DNA from: Haemaphysalis longicornis
Taxonomy: Eukaryota; Arthropoda; Arachnida; Ixodida; Ixodidae
Direction of reading: 5' to 3'
DNA length: 64,000 nucleotides
Assembly (NCBI GenBank): GCA_013339765.2
Contig: CM023451.1
Location: forward strand, 150,777,623-150,841,622
The notes beneath the pieces were generated by a model. That model worked only from the letters and a program-made list of their open reading frames with translations, did no database searches and had not been told where the DNA came from. Numbering within the stretch: position 1 is the first letter of the stretch; every line of letters begins with the position of its first letter. The translations under genes and the position numbers were made by a program. Positions 21,499 to 33,812 of the stretch are shown here, piece by piece.

Positions 21499-24400
21499 AA
21501 GGCTACATAAAATGTAAAAAACACCGTCATACAGAGTAAACTTTACCTCAACGTTCATTTTTAGGACTTACCTTGTGCTTTATCCTAGCTATGCCGTTGT
21601 CAGCTGGAACATGGTTGATTTCTTCACCACAGAGGACGTTGGATTTTATTAATAATAAGCGGAAAAAGAAAACTTTACAGAACACTTTCTTTTAGGCAAA
21701 AATACAAATAGTACGCACAGCAAATTAGTCAGCCTGTATGAATTTAGCCTAATTCTTGTTTCTGTATGTAGTTAGGCAAATTCTGCAGCTAAGCAGATAG
21801 GTGCTTTCGCAGTTTTCTTGAAAGCTGAAAACTTAGTGAAGGTGCTTCCAACGCTCGTCGTTGAAGATATCTGCAAAAAAAAAAGAACGGAGGAAAAAAG
21901 CTATGTAGATCCCACTGGCGTTTGTTAAGAACGGCTCATATTTTAGTAGAAAACAACATATTTCTTTCTTTTTTTGCATTCCTTCCCTTTCTCGGGCAAT
22001 GCATTGACGGACTACCCTAAAAGAAACCATTCTAGGCACCCTACTCTTATCACTGTACACAAACTTTTGTCATCGAGCGAGTATTGGAAAGGAAGTAAGG
22101 TACGTTCACGTTCTTCCCAGTATTTTAAATACCATTGTGAGACTCGGCCTGACATAAACGCCTATTCTGTCTTTCTGCATTCATAACAGGGTAGCAAACC
22201 AATGAATGACACAGTAAAATATTCATATATGTTATCCCTCGTTAATTAGCAACAAACAATTTTCGATTTCATTATTGAAGCTATACGTGAGATTTCGCTG
22301 CCAATATTGTGTGCTTTATACTTCGTAACAGGATTTATTTCTCTTTTAAAGCTAACAATATTTACCTAACACATGTGTTTAATTACAGGAAGGATAAAAA
22401 AACGCGAACAGCTGGTCCACAGCCTGCGACGCATGCTGCACCGTCCAGCTGCAAAGCGAATAAACTGCGCGAGGCGCAGTTCTTTCCAGAGAGAGCTTGA
22501 GAGTGTGACGTTCTGTTAGAGAAAACGCTGGATCAAGCCAGCGACGCCCGTAATTTGCTTTGATGCGCGTATTTTACGGTCCGTTGCTACTGAGCAGGAG
22601 GGGGGTTCAAGAGCATCATGCGAGCTACAGTCACCTTGCTGCGCGCATGAATCCCGTATATATTAGACGAAACGCACTCTGATAAGGGCGAGCTTGTTGA
22701 CTCATGTGCATTCACGAGTAAAATATGGGAATAGGGTGACTATTCTGCATTTATTCATTTGATAACACAGGGCAAAAATCTATAGAAGCACAGCACGTAC
22801 TATTAGCCGTGTAGCTCTTAACAAGTGAAAAGCTGTTCAAGCAACAAGTCCTAGAGACGCTAATATTTTTTAATTGTGCCCTGCGAAAAACGGCTAGTTC
22901 AGGCGCGACTTTCGTCTAGAGATAGCACCTTTCTTCAAAATTCTCTGTCACCAGATCTTCGCAGGTCATTCACCTTGACAGGGTGAAATGGCTCATACTT
23001 TCTTACCCGTTGGGAGTTCAATGGCCCTTCCATGTTCCCAAACACCAACACTACCAAACCTAGAGATCGTCTAAAAATACCCCTTTCCTATTTCGGACAA
23101 TGTAACCCGTTCACCACAACTAGGTACACCTCTCGTCGGGTACGGCCAAGAAGAAATGTATTGAATATCTCAAAACCGATTAGAGGTAACCATGATAGTA
23201 AGGTCAAATTATACGACGCGTCACGGTTCTGTTTATTGAAGGCATTGCCCGAGTAAACATTCGGTGCACGCGTTGGTCTAGACTGTGCTGCTGATGAAAG
23301 GAATGCTCCATAGTTAAAGCCCCTCAAATGGGCAGAGGTCCTCTGTATGAACGTGTTCCATTCTTCTTCGATCAATCACTTATTTGAAATGCATGTGCGT
23401 CAGGAAGCAGCCCCGCGTTTGCATGCCTTTTATCCTCAATGTTTGGGAGTCAAGCGCGCAGCATGCTGATCCTGATCAGTTGCGACGCAGAGTAAAAAGC
23501 GCTTCACAATAAATGGTAAGCATCGCATCTTCATCGGGAATTTTTTATGAAAGTTGGCCGCACTCTCCAACACTCTCGGAAAATTGCGCATACGCGCAGC
23601 ATACTAACTGCAGCCAGATGAAGTAGCATGTGTCGCAGGCTGTGCGCTCTGTTGATCGCATTTTTTTCAATCCGCCCTGCACCCGAACAGAAATCCTTAT
23701 GGATTTGTTTTGCTATAACCTGACTATTTGGGCGAAGGCGTATATTTTCACATCTGACTTCAATATCATAAAACTGACATTGAACTATGCAAACCACGAA
23801 ATCCTGCATCCAGTTGAACAATACCCTGCATCCAGTTTTAGTTAAACCTGAATGAGTGTAGACCCATTTTTAATATCCTTCGCCTTCGATACATTCAAGC
23901 GATTTTGGAGTGAATCCCTCCGCAGCTTTATTTAGACTGCCGTTTCGGTAAAATAAAACTACGCTATAACGAGGATCGTCAGAACAAGACAATATGTTTG
24001 TTTGGCAAGACACCATTGAGTGTCGAGGTTGCTCAGATAATCTGACCAAATTTGGTGTCTGCTTGATCGGGCCGAAACGAAAACACAAGCACTGAAATTA
24101 CTCTCCTGCTATAACGTACACCTTCAACAATTCCCTACTACTACGATGTACTGAAGCACAGAGCTTCCTCGAGTGTTTGTGCAACTTTTCTGGGTTGATT
24201 CCTGAGCTGAGTTTTGAAGTTTCCGGTCATTCAATGATGGTGACGTGCGTAGGATAGGACCTTAGCATTGCCGTCGTGCAATCTTTCTGGATGTCTACAA
24301 ACATAATAGCGCACTTCGCGCGAAATGACTTGCAAAAGATCCACTACAACGAGTCTTAGCACTTCTTTCATCCCCGAAAGTGTTGGGGGGGGTGGGGGGG

Positions 24401-24889
24401 GGACTAAAAATGACCATGCGTCCGCAAGTACATCGCAACGTTTCCCCATCACGACATTATCACGCTCGGGATAACCACCGCTATGGTCAGATACCATAAA
24501 GACTGTTGTGGAATCTTGCTGTGGCCCTCAGTGCTCGGGAATCTCTCTCGTACCCCTGGTATATATTTTCTGGGGTAGTAGTCTTTGCCTTGGAATATGG
24601 CGTTTTTCGGGCCAAATAAAAAATTAATCTAAACGAGAACAAGTAACAATTTATGGTCAAGACGATCATCGTGATCTTATGGATGATTGATCAGGCGAAA
24701 ATATAATATTAATAAAAATGCAGTGGTGCTTGTCGCTGTTCCCCTCTAACGTGGGAAAGGTAGCTTAGCAGCAAGTCTGGAGTATTTGTGTTGTCTCGTA
24801 GTCGCCGAAGATACGAGGTCCGCAGGTAGTGGCGTCGTACAGATGTTGTGTTGTTTTACTTAGGACTTGTATTCGAGTTTGCTTAAATA
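21499..24889. other. no recognised gene
   Basis: 3.4 kb with no open frame longer than 96 codons that looks coding and no recognised repeat. The only distinct feature is the G-run at 24385-24402. A Pro-rich minus-strand frame there is caused by that run. Confidence 0.45.
24385..24402. repeat. G8-T-G9 run
   Basis: Eight Gs, a T and nine Gs in a row on the plus strand. It could fold as a G-quadruplex, or be a collapsed or mis-sequenced homopolymer. Confidence 0.8.
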
Positions 24890-25470
24890 CAGTAAAAACT
24901 CGTTAATTCGAACTCGAAGGGGCCGTAAAATCGTTCGAATTAAGCGGAGTTCGAATTAGCGGGCGAGCGGTAGAGTGAACGGACATCGCACCACACTGCG
25001 CGGGCAGAACTCAACGAAGCCCCCTCCGGACTCGTTATCGCCAATTAGGCGCTACTACACGTTTGTTGCGCACGCCCCGTGGTCGCAGGCCCTGACCAGC
25101 GACCGCGGCACGAAGAAAACCTGCAACGGCATATGCGCCGTTGCAGAGAAATAAACTATCGCAGCAGCATAGCTAGCGCGATACCCTGTTGTTTTTCTGT
25201 TTCGTTGTGTTGCATCTCTAGTAAATTTGGTTTTGTTTGGATGTGCAGCACATTGTAAAACACTCCGGGCCGACACCTTCTTCGAGGTGTGATGGAAAAC
25301 CAAGTAATCTCAGTTCGAATTAACAATTCTGAAAACCGTCGTGATTGGAATTATAGGAAGTCCCCCCTCCTCCCCCGCTTAAATATACAGGACTTTGCCG
25401 GGACCAGGCCAGTCAGTTCGAATTAACTGCAAGTTCGAATTAACCAATTTCGCATTACGAGCTTTTACTA
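24890..25470. mobile_element. Tigger/pogo-like non-autonomous DNA transposon
   Basis: Starts TA-CAGTAAAAACTCGTTAATTCGAA and ends ATTACGAGCTTTTACTA-TA. The ends are imperfect inverted repeats flanked by TA, with GTTCGAATTA motifs repeated several times in both ends (24920-24960 and 25310-25445). CAGTAAAAxCTCG plus repeated TTCGAATTAA is the usual terminus of Tigger/pogo-group elements, which duplicate TA. No DDE transposase frame is visible in the 581 bp, so the copy would need a transposase supplied by a relative. Confidence 0.75.
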
Positions 25471-27465
25471 TATACGTGTTGGGAAGTTGGCCTGCGATAA
25501 GTCAAACCACTAGTGCAGTCATCGAAAAAATTAGGGAGACCTGAGATACCGGCCCTGTTACTACAATTTAAAGCAACGAACTGCTACACTCAGAGCTGTC
25601 CACAAACCAAATAACGCATGACACCTATGTGCGGGGCCATTTATTTTTCACACAAAAATTAGATAATGGGATGACACGAAGTTGGGTTCCGGGGCACCTA
25701 TGCAGTAGCTGACCGCAGTGACAACTGCGACTTCATACCGGCGGTAATATACTTAAATATAACAGTGTAATTATGAGTGTCATGTGTTGACCTTTTGTCC
25801 AGCTATGCACGTGTGAAAGCAGGCAGACGCAACCCTTACACAAGAAAGAAGTCAGAACGAACAATGACTCGATCAAACCTTCGTTAACTACGCAATGTAT
25901 GATACATAAGTAATGGCATATGGTAGGGAAGAACCGATTAGTACTCTGAACTGATATCAAACAGCAGTGTTTCTGTACAAAAATTTTCCGATGCTTTTAA
26001 GTGCAGAGCACATTAGGGGCTCGACATTGTCGTCGTAGCTCGCCCCACGGCGTACCATCATCACGGCGTCCCACACAAGCTTCGAAGGACAAGCGGTTTA
26101 TGTAGTCATAACCGCTCGAAACTCATGAAGCCGCTGGCGCTTGTCATAGAAAACTGTAGGGAGAATTGAGACAAAATACATGGAAGTAACCGGCAACCTC
26201 CACGTTCATTTAGTTAGGAGCGCTCGTTGGTTTGGATTTTACGATAGTAAGCGGAACAAAGTGGCACCGCAAGAAAAAAAAATGGCGCGTTATAAAGTGC
26301 GCAGTAAGGCGCCGGAACTCGCGGAATGAAAAGCAAGCACATAAAAAAAACTCATGCTAGTGCTGTTCCAGGCAGGGGGGCGTGCAAGCACTGCGAAGGC
26401 GGGAAATTTGAAATGCTTTGGGCAAACCTCGACTGAATTCATCAGGAGAGGAGTCAGACAGGGCGGCGAAGTGCGGGATGGGTGGTAGCAGTGAGTAGAT
26501 AACGGCGCTACTGCCCATTATGGCGAATCACTTCTCTACACTTCGGAACAGCTTTCACGTTGAGTGGAATGGCTTTATTTTTTGTTTCGTCTTTCGGCCT
26601 ACCGTGATTGTAGTCGTCTCCATCAAGCATTTGATTTTGCCTCTTGTGTGAAAAAGCTTTATTCAGTTTTTGCCCAATAATACGATTTCTCCCAACATCT
26701 ATTTACCCGTCTTTCCCCTGCTTTCATCCCAAGTAACCCACGCAATCCCTCGTGCGCGAGGAGAAGTAGTTTATGTTTCACTTTTATTATCATGCAATGC
26801 CTTTTTTTTTGGTTTGCAATGATTTCCTACCAGGGTTTTTAACTAAACCTAGAAAATGCGTAGATACCGGGCATTTCTCGTAAGCATGCTCTGGTGTCAA
26901 GTGAAGTGTCCTTATTTCGTTTTTTTTTGTTGCACCCCATAAAATAACAGCAATATTGTCACCATAAGAATTGCAGGTCCAGGAAATTCAGCAAAGTGTA
27001 TGGAGCGCCAAGTCAAGTGATTCTTAACCATTGGAGTTATAGAACACTAGGAGTCGCAAATGCAACATCACCAAACTTACCGCGTACCATTGAAATTTCC
27101 GAGAGCCAAAAGCGACAGAAGAAAGGCTGGAGACATGTAGGCTCTTGCGAGGTCGGGAGTTCCTAGCGAGGCTTTAGTAAATGCTGTGCAGCACGAGCCG
27201 GAACTGGAGCGCGGACCTCCGATCGCGCCTCCGTCTAGGAATCGAAAAGACCTCGCAGCTGGCCTGCAGGCTCCCCGACCTCTTTTTCAACTCCTGCTTT
27301 CTATTCCGTGGCGCCCTCTCCCGCTGCAACCACAAACCAGAGCGCAGTCGTCTACGGAATTTTCTGGCGTGCTCTTTGTGAAATGATTTGCATTTCTCCT
27401 GCTTTACCCGGTTGTTTAGTCCGTGTGCAATGATGGTGCAAAACCTCTGCCAGCTCCTACAGTAC
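25471..27465. other. no recognised gene
   Basis: Mostly AT-rich with short frames. A GC-rich patch at 27181-27390 is open in several plus-strand frames and may be upstream sequence of the following LINE, but I cannot recognise it as such. Confidence 0.4.
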
Positions 27466-28440
27466 TTCATGACCGTATTTTTTGATATCGAGAAAGCTTA
27501 TGATACGGCATGGCGTTATGGCATTCTTGCAGACCTAAAATCCTGTGGGATAACAGGTAACATGCTGAATACTCTTTCCAGTTACCTGTCTGAACGAACA
27601 TTTCGTGTCAGAGTCGGTTCGGAACTTTCAAACGTTCACGTGCAGGAGAATGGCGTGCCTAAAGGTGGCGTATTGAGGTGGCGTATAGTTAAGATGAACT
27701 CTCTCCGAAAGGCACTGCCGCCAACCATATCTGCTTGATGTAGGGAAATGACGTTCAAATATCTTTTCCAAATCATGTAACATATCCATTTGTGAACGTC
27801 AGGGCCAGCTTGGGGTAAACCAACTTTCCCGTGGGCAGATGAAAATGGATTTAAAACTTAATCCTTCTGAAAGTACCTGCGTTGTATTCTCAAAAAAGGC
27901 GGGGCATCCTGCCCCATCCTGACGCAAAACTCTTTGGTGAGTCGATTCCAGTAAAAAGAGAACACAAGTTTTTGGGTGTGGTGTTTGACGAGAAACTCAC
28001 ATTCATCCCTCACATAAAACGACTCAAACAAAAATGCCTCAAAACAATGAATATTCTGAAAGTCTTATCTTCACCAATCATACGATGCAGACAAACAACT
28101 TTTGCTTCGACTTTATGCCGCTTGGTGGGGTCACGGTTGGACTACGGAAGTGTTGTGTATGGGTCAGCAACAAAACAGCACTTAAAATGCTCGACCCAGT
28201 GCTTCACTTGGAGCTCCGCCTGTCTTGTGGGGCATTCCGTACCAGTGTCGGTCCGCAGTCTTTATGTTGAGTGCGACAAATGGTGCTTAGTCTACCAGCG
28301 AATTTATGTTTATCTTCTATATGCCTCCAAAATCTCATCAATGAATAACCATCCCTTTAAACCGGTTTTTAATGATACGTCCACAACTACACTTTTTTTT
28401 AAACCATCCATCAATTTCCGTTCCCTTCTCACAGAGTGAG
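27466..28440 (+). pseudogene. I-clade LINE reverse transcriptase remnant
   Basis: 5'-truncated I-type LINE. It begins in the reverse transcriptase with FFDIEKAYDTAWRYGIL (block A), LSSYLSERTFRVRVG and QENGVPKGGVL (block B). It then loses the FADD region to a deletion or frameshift near 27680. After the gap: LKLNPSEST, HKFLGVVFDEKLTFIPHI (27963-28016), RLDYGSVVYGSATK (28136-28177) and SARSLYVECD-like sequence. At least three frameshifts. The wording DIEKAYDTAW with QENGVPxGGVL is characteristic of the I clade and relatives. Confidence 0.85.
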
Positions 28441-28639
28441 GGACGAGGTGACTATTCATGAGGTCTCCTTCTTAGACACATCCAAATCATCTCACACTGA
28501 CCTTGCAGCACCATGGCATCTCCGTCCTGTGTCATGTGATCGGTCTTTCATACGATACAATAAGAACACGACAACAGAAGTGGGATTTTTGCAGCATTTC
28601 ATGTATCTTGCAGGATAAATACAGGGTGCAGAGTTTTTC

Positions 28640-29020
28640 AGCGATGCATCTAAAACGTTCACTGCGGTGTCTAGTGCTGCGCATGGACCCAATTTTGAAG
28701 CATATAGAACCATGAATGTTAATACAAGTATTTTTACGGCAGAAGCATATGGCATTTTCTGGTTGTAAGTCAGGATAGGTTGAACATCTTATTCCTAAAT
28801 CCGTCATCTATACAGATCGCTAAGAGTCGTCCATGCATTGTCATCCGGAAAGTCATCGAAAAACCATGTAGTTAACCTTGTCCTGAAATCACTTATGGTG
28901 GCGTATTCTTCAAACCTTGAGGTGACTGTGTGTTGGGTGCCAGGCCACTCTGGCATCGGCGGAAATGAACTGGCGGATGAAATGGCCGCCAATGCTGCAC
29001 TCCGAAACACAGTAACATAA
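28640..29020 (+). pseudogene. I-clade LINE RNase H domain remnant
   Basis: Reads FSDASKTFTAVSSAAH (catalytic D of the SDAS/TDGS position), FTAEAYGIF (catalytic E) and, after frameshifts, IYTDR...RVVHALSSGKSSKN and VCWVPGHSGIGGNELADE (28930-28983, HSGIxGNExAD with the last catalytic D). An RNase H domain after the reverse transcriptase is what separates I-clade LINEs from CR1/L2 and RTE. Frameshifts near 28770 and 28820 make it non-functional. Confidence 0.85.
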
Positions 29021-29643
29021 CAACACTACCTTACACAGCCTCAAGCCACACTAGACAGCAACTCCTTAAAAACTTGGCAAGCAGACTGAGCGAACAGACA
29101 GACAACAAACTACACGTCATAAAACCACACTTGGGACAATACACTACTGACTCACACACAGGCACATTGAAGTTACCTTATCTAGATTACGGATAGTCCA
29201 TACACATGTAACGCACTCGCACCTGCTCACGGGATCTCCAAGACCCCTGTGTGGCAGGTGTGGGGAGGGCCTATCCGTAGTCCACATACTCATACAATGC
29301 AAGGCACTTGACACAACACGACACAAACACTGCAGAGTACTCTACAGACAACATATTCCCCTACACCATCGTTGTTTCTGGGTGACGATGCCATGGTTTC
29401 TGTGAAATGCGTGTTTAAGTATTTGTCAGACTTTAAGTTTTTAAACCTCATTTCCTATCATGCATAATCAAATCTGGCCCTATACACCAGCCATCACCAT
29501 TATCTTTATTGATCTTACAATGTCCGGTTTACACGTTTTATACCTACCTTTTGTGGTAATCACTTCTTTTAATTAAATAACTTCTCTGGTGCTCTTCGCA
29601 ATCGTTGGCCTTCCGCCATAACACCAACCATCATCATCATCTG
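29021..29643 (+). mobile_element. I-clade LINE C-terminus and 3' tail
   Basis: After the RNase H domain, a frame reads LHVIKPHLGQYTT, RIVHTHVTHSHLLTGSPRP, CGRCGEGLSVVHILIQC (C-x2-C-x8-H-x4-C, the C-terminal zinc knuckle) and then RHKHCRVLYRQHIPLH. This is the usual end of I-type proteins. The untranslated tail runs to ACCAACCATCATCATCATCT near 29643, a short-repeat tail as expected. Confidence 0.75.
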
Positions 29644-32469
29644 CCAGCTCTTAACTGCATCAAGTCGCATTTAACGACATTGATTTGAGAACAAATATAT
29701 ACGTGTGCCGCCTTCGATGAATAAGACTGGTTGCATTTCCTCATGTCACCAGGTGGTACGAGTAGTTAATTTATTGAAAAAAAAAGAAATTTATATAAAA
29801 AGCGTTTTATACAGTTAAAGCGTGCCCACACTAAAGCTGACGGAGATTCACATGCTTCGTGTGACATGGCGTAGTAGGGGAATAGAAGTGGAATGCGCGG
29901 CGCATACGCCTACGTGGAAATATATTTCACGTGATACAAAAACGCACAGATGATAACCAACAACAACGAAGACATAAAGAAAGCAGCGACTTCAATGTAG
30001 AAAATAATTGGCTAGACCTCTGCATTCCTCTCAGAAACGAAACTATGACATCATCATCTTCGCCCACCAGTCATCGCCATGTGACCCACGCTGCAACTCA
30101 ATACTTTTGTCACACTGATGGTGAAGTAATTTTGCCACCTTTTCAAGTGAGTAGCAGCGGCGTTTAATCCCATTACATCGCCCTTGTCAGAAACGGTATG
30201 AGGGCTAGGGTAACGACATTCCTCCTTGCGTTAACGAGGAATGACCAAGCACCGGCGATTACAACCTTAGTAGTAACGCTAATGAACACAATTCCACCTA
30301 TCCTACAGAAGCGGCGTCAGAGAGACAAGAAACGGAGACAAGAGATACATGCGGAAGAGCTTGTGTCATGTGAGACAGTCTGCGGCCTTTCATCCCACTC
30401 AGCGGTGACGTCACCGAGAGTTGGAAGACAGGTGTAGTGGAATGCATCCGCGCACTATCAGATGATGTCTTCAGTAAGTAATTATGTAATTATCCCAGCT
30501 CTAAGGCCAAATAACTGATCAAATCTACCATTTTCCTGAGAAAGTGACGCACTCGAGAAAATGCGCGCGTGAACTGGCCATTGACTCACTCCTGTAGAGT
30601 GCAAGTGACAATTGTTGGAAGAAAAAGCGCATGATGTCGACACTGACTCTATAGAAACATCGTTAAAGTGAAACAAACCAGCCAGTCAGTTGGAGCGATG
30701 CTTGCAAGCCATGATTGACAAAAAAATGATTACAGTTTCACTACGGTCAATGCCATTGATAATGCCCGAGCGGGGGCAGTGCAACTCGTTTTTTCGCGGT
30801 TATATTGTGTTTTTATATTATATTGTGTTATATTGTGTACTTCAGAGTCTACGGAACCACATTGAGCGTGGCGTCGCGTCAGCTCGACAAGCGCGGAGCT
30901 AAGCTTTGATATTTGCCGTACAAGTACTTAGCCATTCATTCCCTTCAACTGTTGCGAGACAGTAAAGGCGATGCGCTGCCCATACCTGCGGAGATACGGC
31001 CACGTAAGTCAGTACGCGGCTAAATTTATGCTAACACCCTCTCCGAAGTATCGACCTTGAGTGTCCTGCACAACTACCATACTCCCCATTGGCAAACACA
31101 GCAACCGATGTGCCTAGAGTGTGCTATGTCCAACTCCCCTGGGCGCTGTTTAGCAGAAGGGCTTTATTGCTCGCGTGGCATTCTTTCTGTCTGCCAGCTT
31201 TGTTTTAGCACCGCGGGGCCTAAAATTTACGATGCTGCCCAGGTGATGCCGAGAAAAGTTCTATTTTGGTGGAGCTGGCATTTATTTATCTGTAGACTTT
31301 GTTAGACATGCTTTGGGTGCGATGTAACGAACAGAGGCAATTTTACTAGATTGAACATTATGCGCTCATGCGCTAGAAGAGAAGCTACTTAGTCTCCTGA
31401 CGAACAGATGCCCGGTTTTAATCACCCATTTGAACTACTACAAAATGTTGCTACCGTGAGTGACAATGCATTTACTATGTAGCTTTCCTACACCTTACTT
31501 TATTTTTGACTAGCCCGTTGCTCGTTTTCGCTTTGTTCCAACATGTCACGGTCAAATTTCGTATGTCAATCTCCCGGCATGTCGGCCTATTGGAGGACTA
31601 AACACTGATTTTCAGTTTGTTTCACACCCCATTCCCTACAACGCACTTCTTATTTCTTTCTACAGAATCAAGCGCCAAATTTTTCCCAAGTTTTTTCTCA
31701 CCCCAAGGGAATCTGCTTCCGGTTTCTTCTTACAGTAGCTCTAAACAGTAAACGTAGCCATAAAGCTTCGACATTATAAGCTGCACGGAAGACGTACGAC
31801 AAACTGAGGAACCGGGTGCTTACCGATAGACGAGTAAATTGGAAAAGAGAAAGGACCTCCTGCTCTGCCAATTTGCGCTTCGCCGCTGACGCTACCCCTT
31901 AATGTGCCTCCTCTATACAAACTTTCACCCCACTCATACCCGTGCTCCTTCTATAAGCTCTTTAGGTTGTGTGCGAGCGGCTACGCAACGGCAGCCCTAC
32001 CCGAGGTAAAGCTTGGCGGACTATCAAAGCGCTGAGATCAATAGGAATAAATCGCCAAAATGAAAGGCGCACAGTAATTGAAATTCCCATGCTTCCTATG
32101 GTGTATGCCTTTGGAGTAAAAGAACAAAACTTACAAAAAGAAAACACAACCAGAGATAGCCGGTAAAATAACTTTTCCTTTCTAAAAACATATCCTTTGG
32201 AAAGGCGCTGCTGCAAAGTGAAGCCAGAAGTTCTTGTTTAGTTACTGCAACGCGCTATCATCGATACGCCTGTAAATTTTCGGCTAGGGAATGGTACAAG
32301 GCGATGCGGTAACTACTGCAATTAGACAATTCTTCGCGGTAAACCCACACCTAGAACATGAGGTATCCGTTCTACACGAGGGTGAAGACGATATGAATAT
32401 ATTTATTTTGTAATGGGATGTGAAAAATGTTCCGAATGTTGTTTTAAAGAATAGTTGTTTTCTTGAAAC
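29644..32469. other. no recognised gene
   Basis: 2.8 kb without a frame that looks coding. The longest frames are 70-84 codons on both strands. A TTATATTGTG-type short repeat occurs at about 30800-30840. Nothing else supported. Confidence 0.45.
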
Positions 32470-32516
32470 AAAATTCCCGCATTTCCCCGAGGGAAGAATG
32501 TGAAGTGCGAATGCAC
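32470..32516. repeat. short interspersed repeat, inverted partner of 33757-33808
   Basis: AAATTCCCGCATTTCCCCGA through AAGTGCGAATGCAC is the reverse complement of 33757-33808 with a few indels. The motif AAGTGCGAATGC also occurs at the poly(A) end of the SINE at 33370-33560. Confidence 0.65.
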
Positions 32517-32559
32517 GAGTTGAATTTGCGCGGTTCGGTAATGTTCGCGAAAGAGAGAT

Positions 32560-32577
32560 CACACACACACACACACA
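32560..32577. repeat. (AC)n microsatellite
   Basis: Eighteen bases of perfect AC repeat. Confidence 0.9.
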
Positions 32578-32634
32578 ACTCAAAGAAAGAAAGATGCATT
32601 TATTCACGGACACCTATTTGTGTTGTCGTTGTAC

Positions 32635-33069
32635 TTGATTGCTAGAGCGGATCTCAGCTTTGAAATTTCGTGTCAGTACTCCTTTAAGCGGGTGCATTAG
32701 CCCTTCTCACGCCCGATTCCTGGCCAATCCCCCACGTGGGTATGTGCCATGTCAGCGGCCAGGCAGCGCGCGCCCATCTCCCCCGTTGCCAAGGAAGACG
32801 AGGAGATTCCTGGCCAATCCCTCACGTGGGTATGCAATGCGGACATCGCCAATTGATTGCTAGAGCGGATCTCAGCTTTGAAATTTCGTGTCAGTACTCC
32901 TTTAAGCGGGTGCATTAGCCCTTCTCACGCCCGATTCCTGGCCAATCCCCCACGTGGGTATGTGTCATGTCAGCGGCCAGGCAGCGCGCGCCCATCTCCC
33001 CCCGTTGCCAAGGAAGACGAGGAGATTCCTGGCCAATCCCCCACGTGGGTATGCTATGCGGACATCGCC
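32635..33069. repeat. 218-bp tandem duplication with CACGTG palindromes
   Basis: Copy 1 (32635-32852) and copy 2 (32853-33069) are nearly identical; the differences I see are GTGCC/GTGTC, one extra C, CTCACGTG/CCCACGTG and GCAATG/GCTATG. Each unit contains two copies of an internal sub-repeat GATTCCTGGCCAATCC plus CCCACGTGGGTATG. This gives four such sites (about 32731, 32821, 32949, 33040), three of them perfect 10-bp palindromes with an E-box core. Two near-identical open frames across the units are a consequence of the duplication and not paralogous genes. Confidence 0.9.
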
Positions 33070-33369
33070 GGTGGACGCAGGTTCAGGTCGCTTAAGAAGT
33101 GCATCGCACTTAAAAAACACCTTTAATTGCCGGAAATCGAACTTATTACCTTGGTTATTTCGTTCGACGTGCTGGTGACTACGACATTTGGGCGTTTAGC
33201 ACACAAATGAAGCATTGTGTTTCCAATTTTCGGATTTTCTTTCATGCTGCTGGTTCTAAACACCGATGCACGATATCGAACAAACCAAGTGAGGACTCTT
33301 GTGCGCAACTAGTCGTGTTTGCTCAACGCCATTACAGGTTCCTCTGATAAAAGCTGAAATGGACGTATG

Positions 33370-33560
33370 TTTTTTTTTAAGTGCGAATGCCTTTATAAGC
33401 GCCCCAAAGCCATACGCCGGCGTCGCGCGCGTCGGCGTCCGCAGTGCTCCTCTATATTTAAAAAAGAAACAGCATCCGGCGCCAGGTTTCGATCCGAGGA
33501 CTTTGCGGCCGCAGCGCGACGCTCTAACCGACAAGCCACGGACGCGACGCTGATATCAGT
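33370..33560 (-). mobile_element. Ruka-like tRNA-derived SINE
   Basis: Minus strand: GTGGCTTGTCGGTTAGAGCG (A box region), CTGCGGCCGCAAAGTCC, GGATCGAAACCTGGCGCC (B box), a GGATGCTGTTTCTTTTTTAA linker, a CpG-rich body (GGACGCCGACGCGCGCGACG), TTTATAAAGG-type AT stretch, AAGTGCG end and a poly(A) run (T run at 33370-33378 on the plus strand). The size of about 190 bp and the order tRNA head, short body, poly(A) fit the Ruka-type SINEs described from ixodid ticks; the name is from memory. The intact-looking A and B boxes make this the best-preserved polymerase III-type element here. Confidence 0.75.
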
Positions 33561-33812
33561 GTTAGTGACGCGCTTATATCTTTAACGCATTCAAACTACG
33601 TCGTCAGCGGCGTGCGTTGGCGACTCAGCGGCGTTATAGCGGCTTGATAACTGCGTGGTGTACACGTGATACTACAACCCATGAAAGAGATGGAAGAGAA
33701 GGCGGCGAGGCGGTGGGCGCGGGGCCGAGCGCAAGCGCCGCAAGCGGGCCGACACCGTGCATTCGCACTTTCACATTCTCCCCTCGGGGAATGCGGGGGA
33801 ATTTTTATTTCA
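33561..33812. repeat. CpG-rich interspersed repeat beside the SINE
   Basis: Adjoins the SINE head. Contains GGCGGCGAGGCGGTGGGCGC, GCAAGCGCCGCAAGCGGGCC and the block 33757-33808 whose inverted copy lies at 32470-32516. Open frames across it are composition-driven. Confidence 0.5.

Noticed and set aside
24231..24497. Poly-Pro containing 88-codon frame
   Set aside because: The Pro run is a translation of the G-run on the opposite strand. The remaining residues match nothing recognised.
32639..33178. Similar open frames in the 32.6-33.1 kb region as paralogous peptides
   Set aside because: They arise from the 218-bp tandem duplication. Frames are open in several registers and have no recognised domain.
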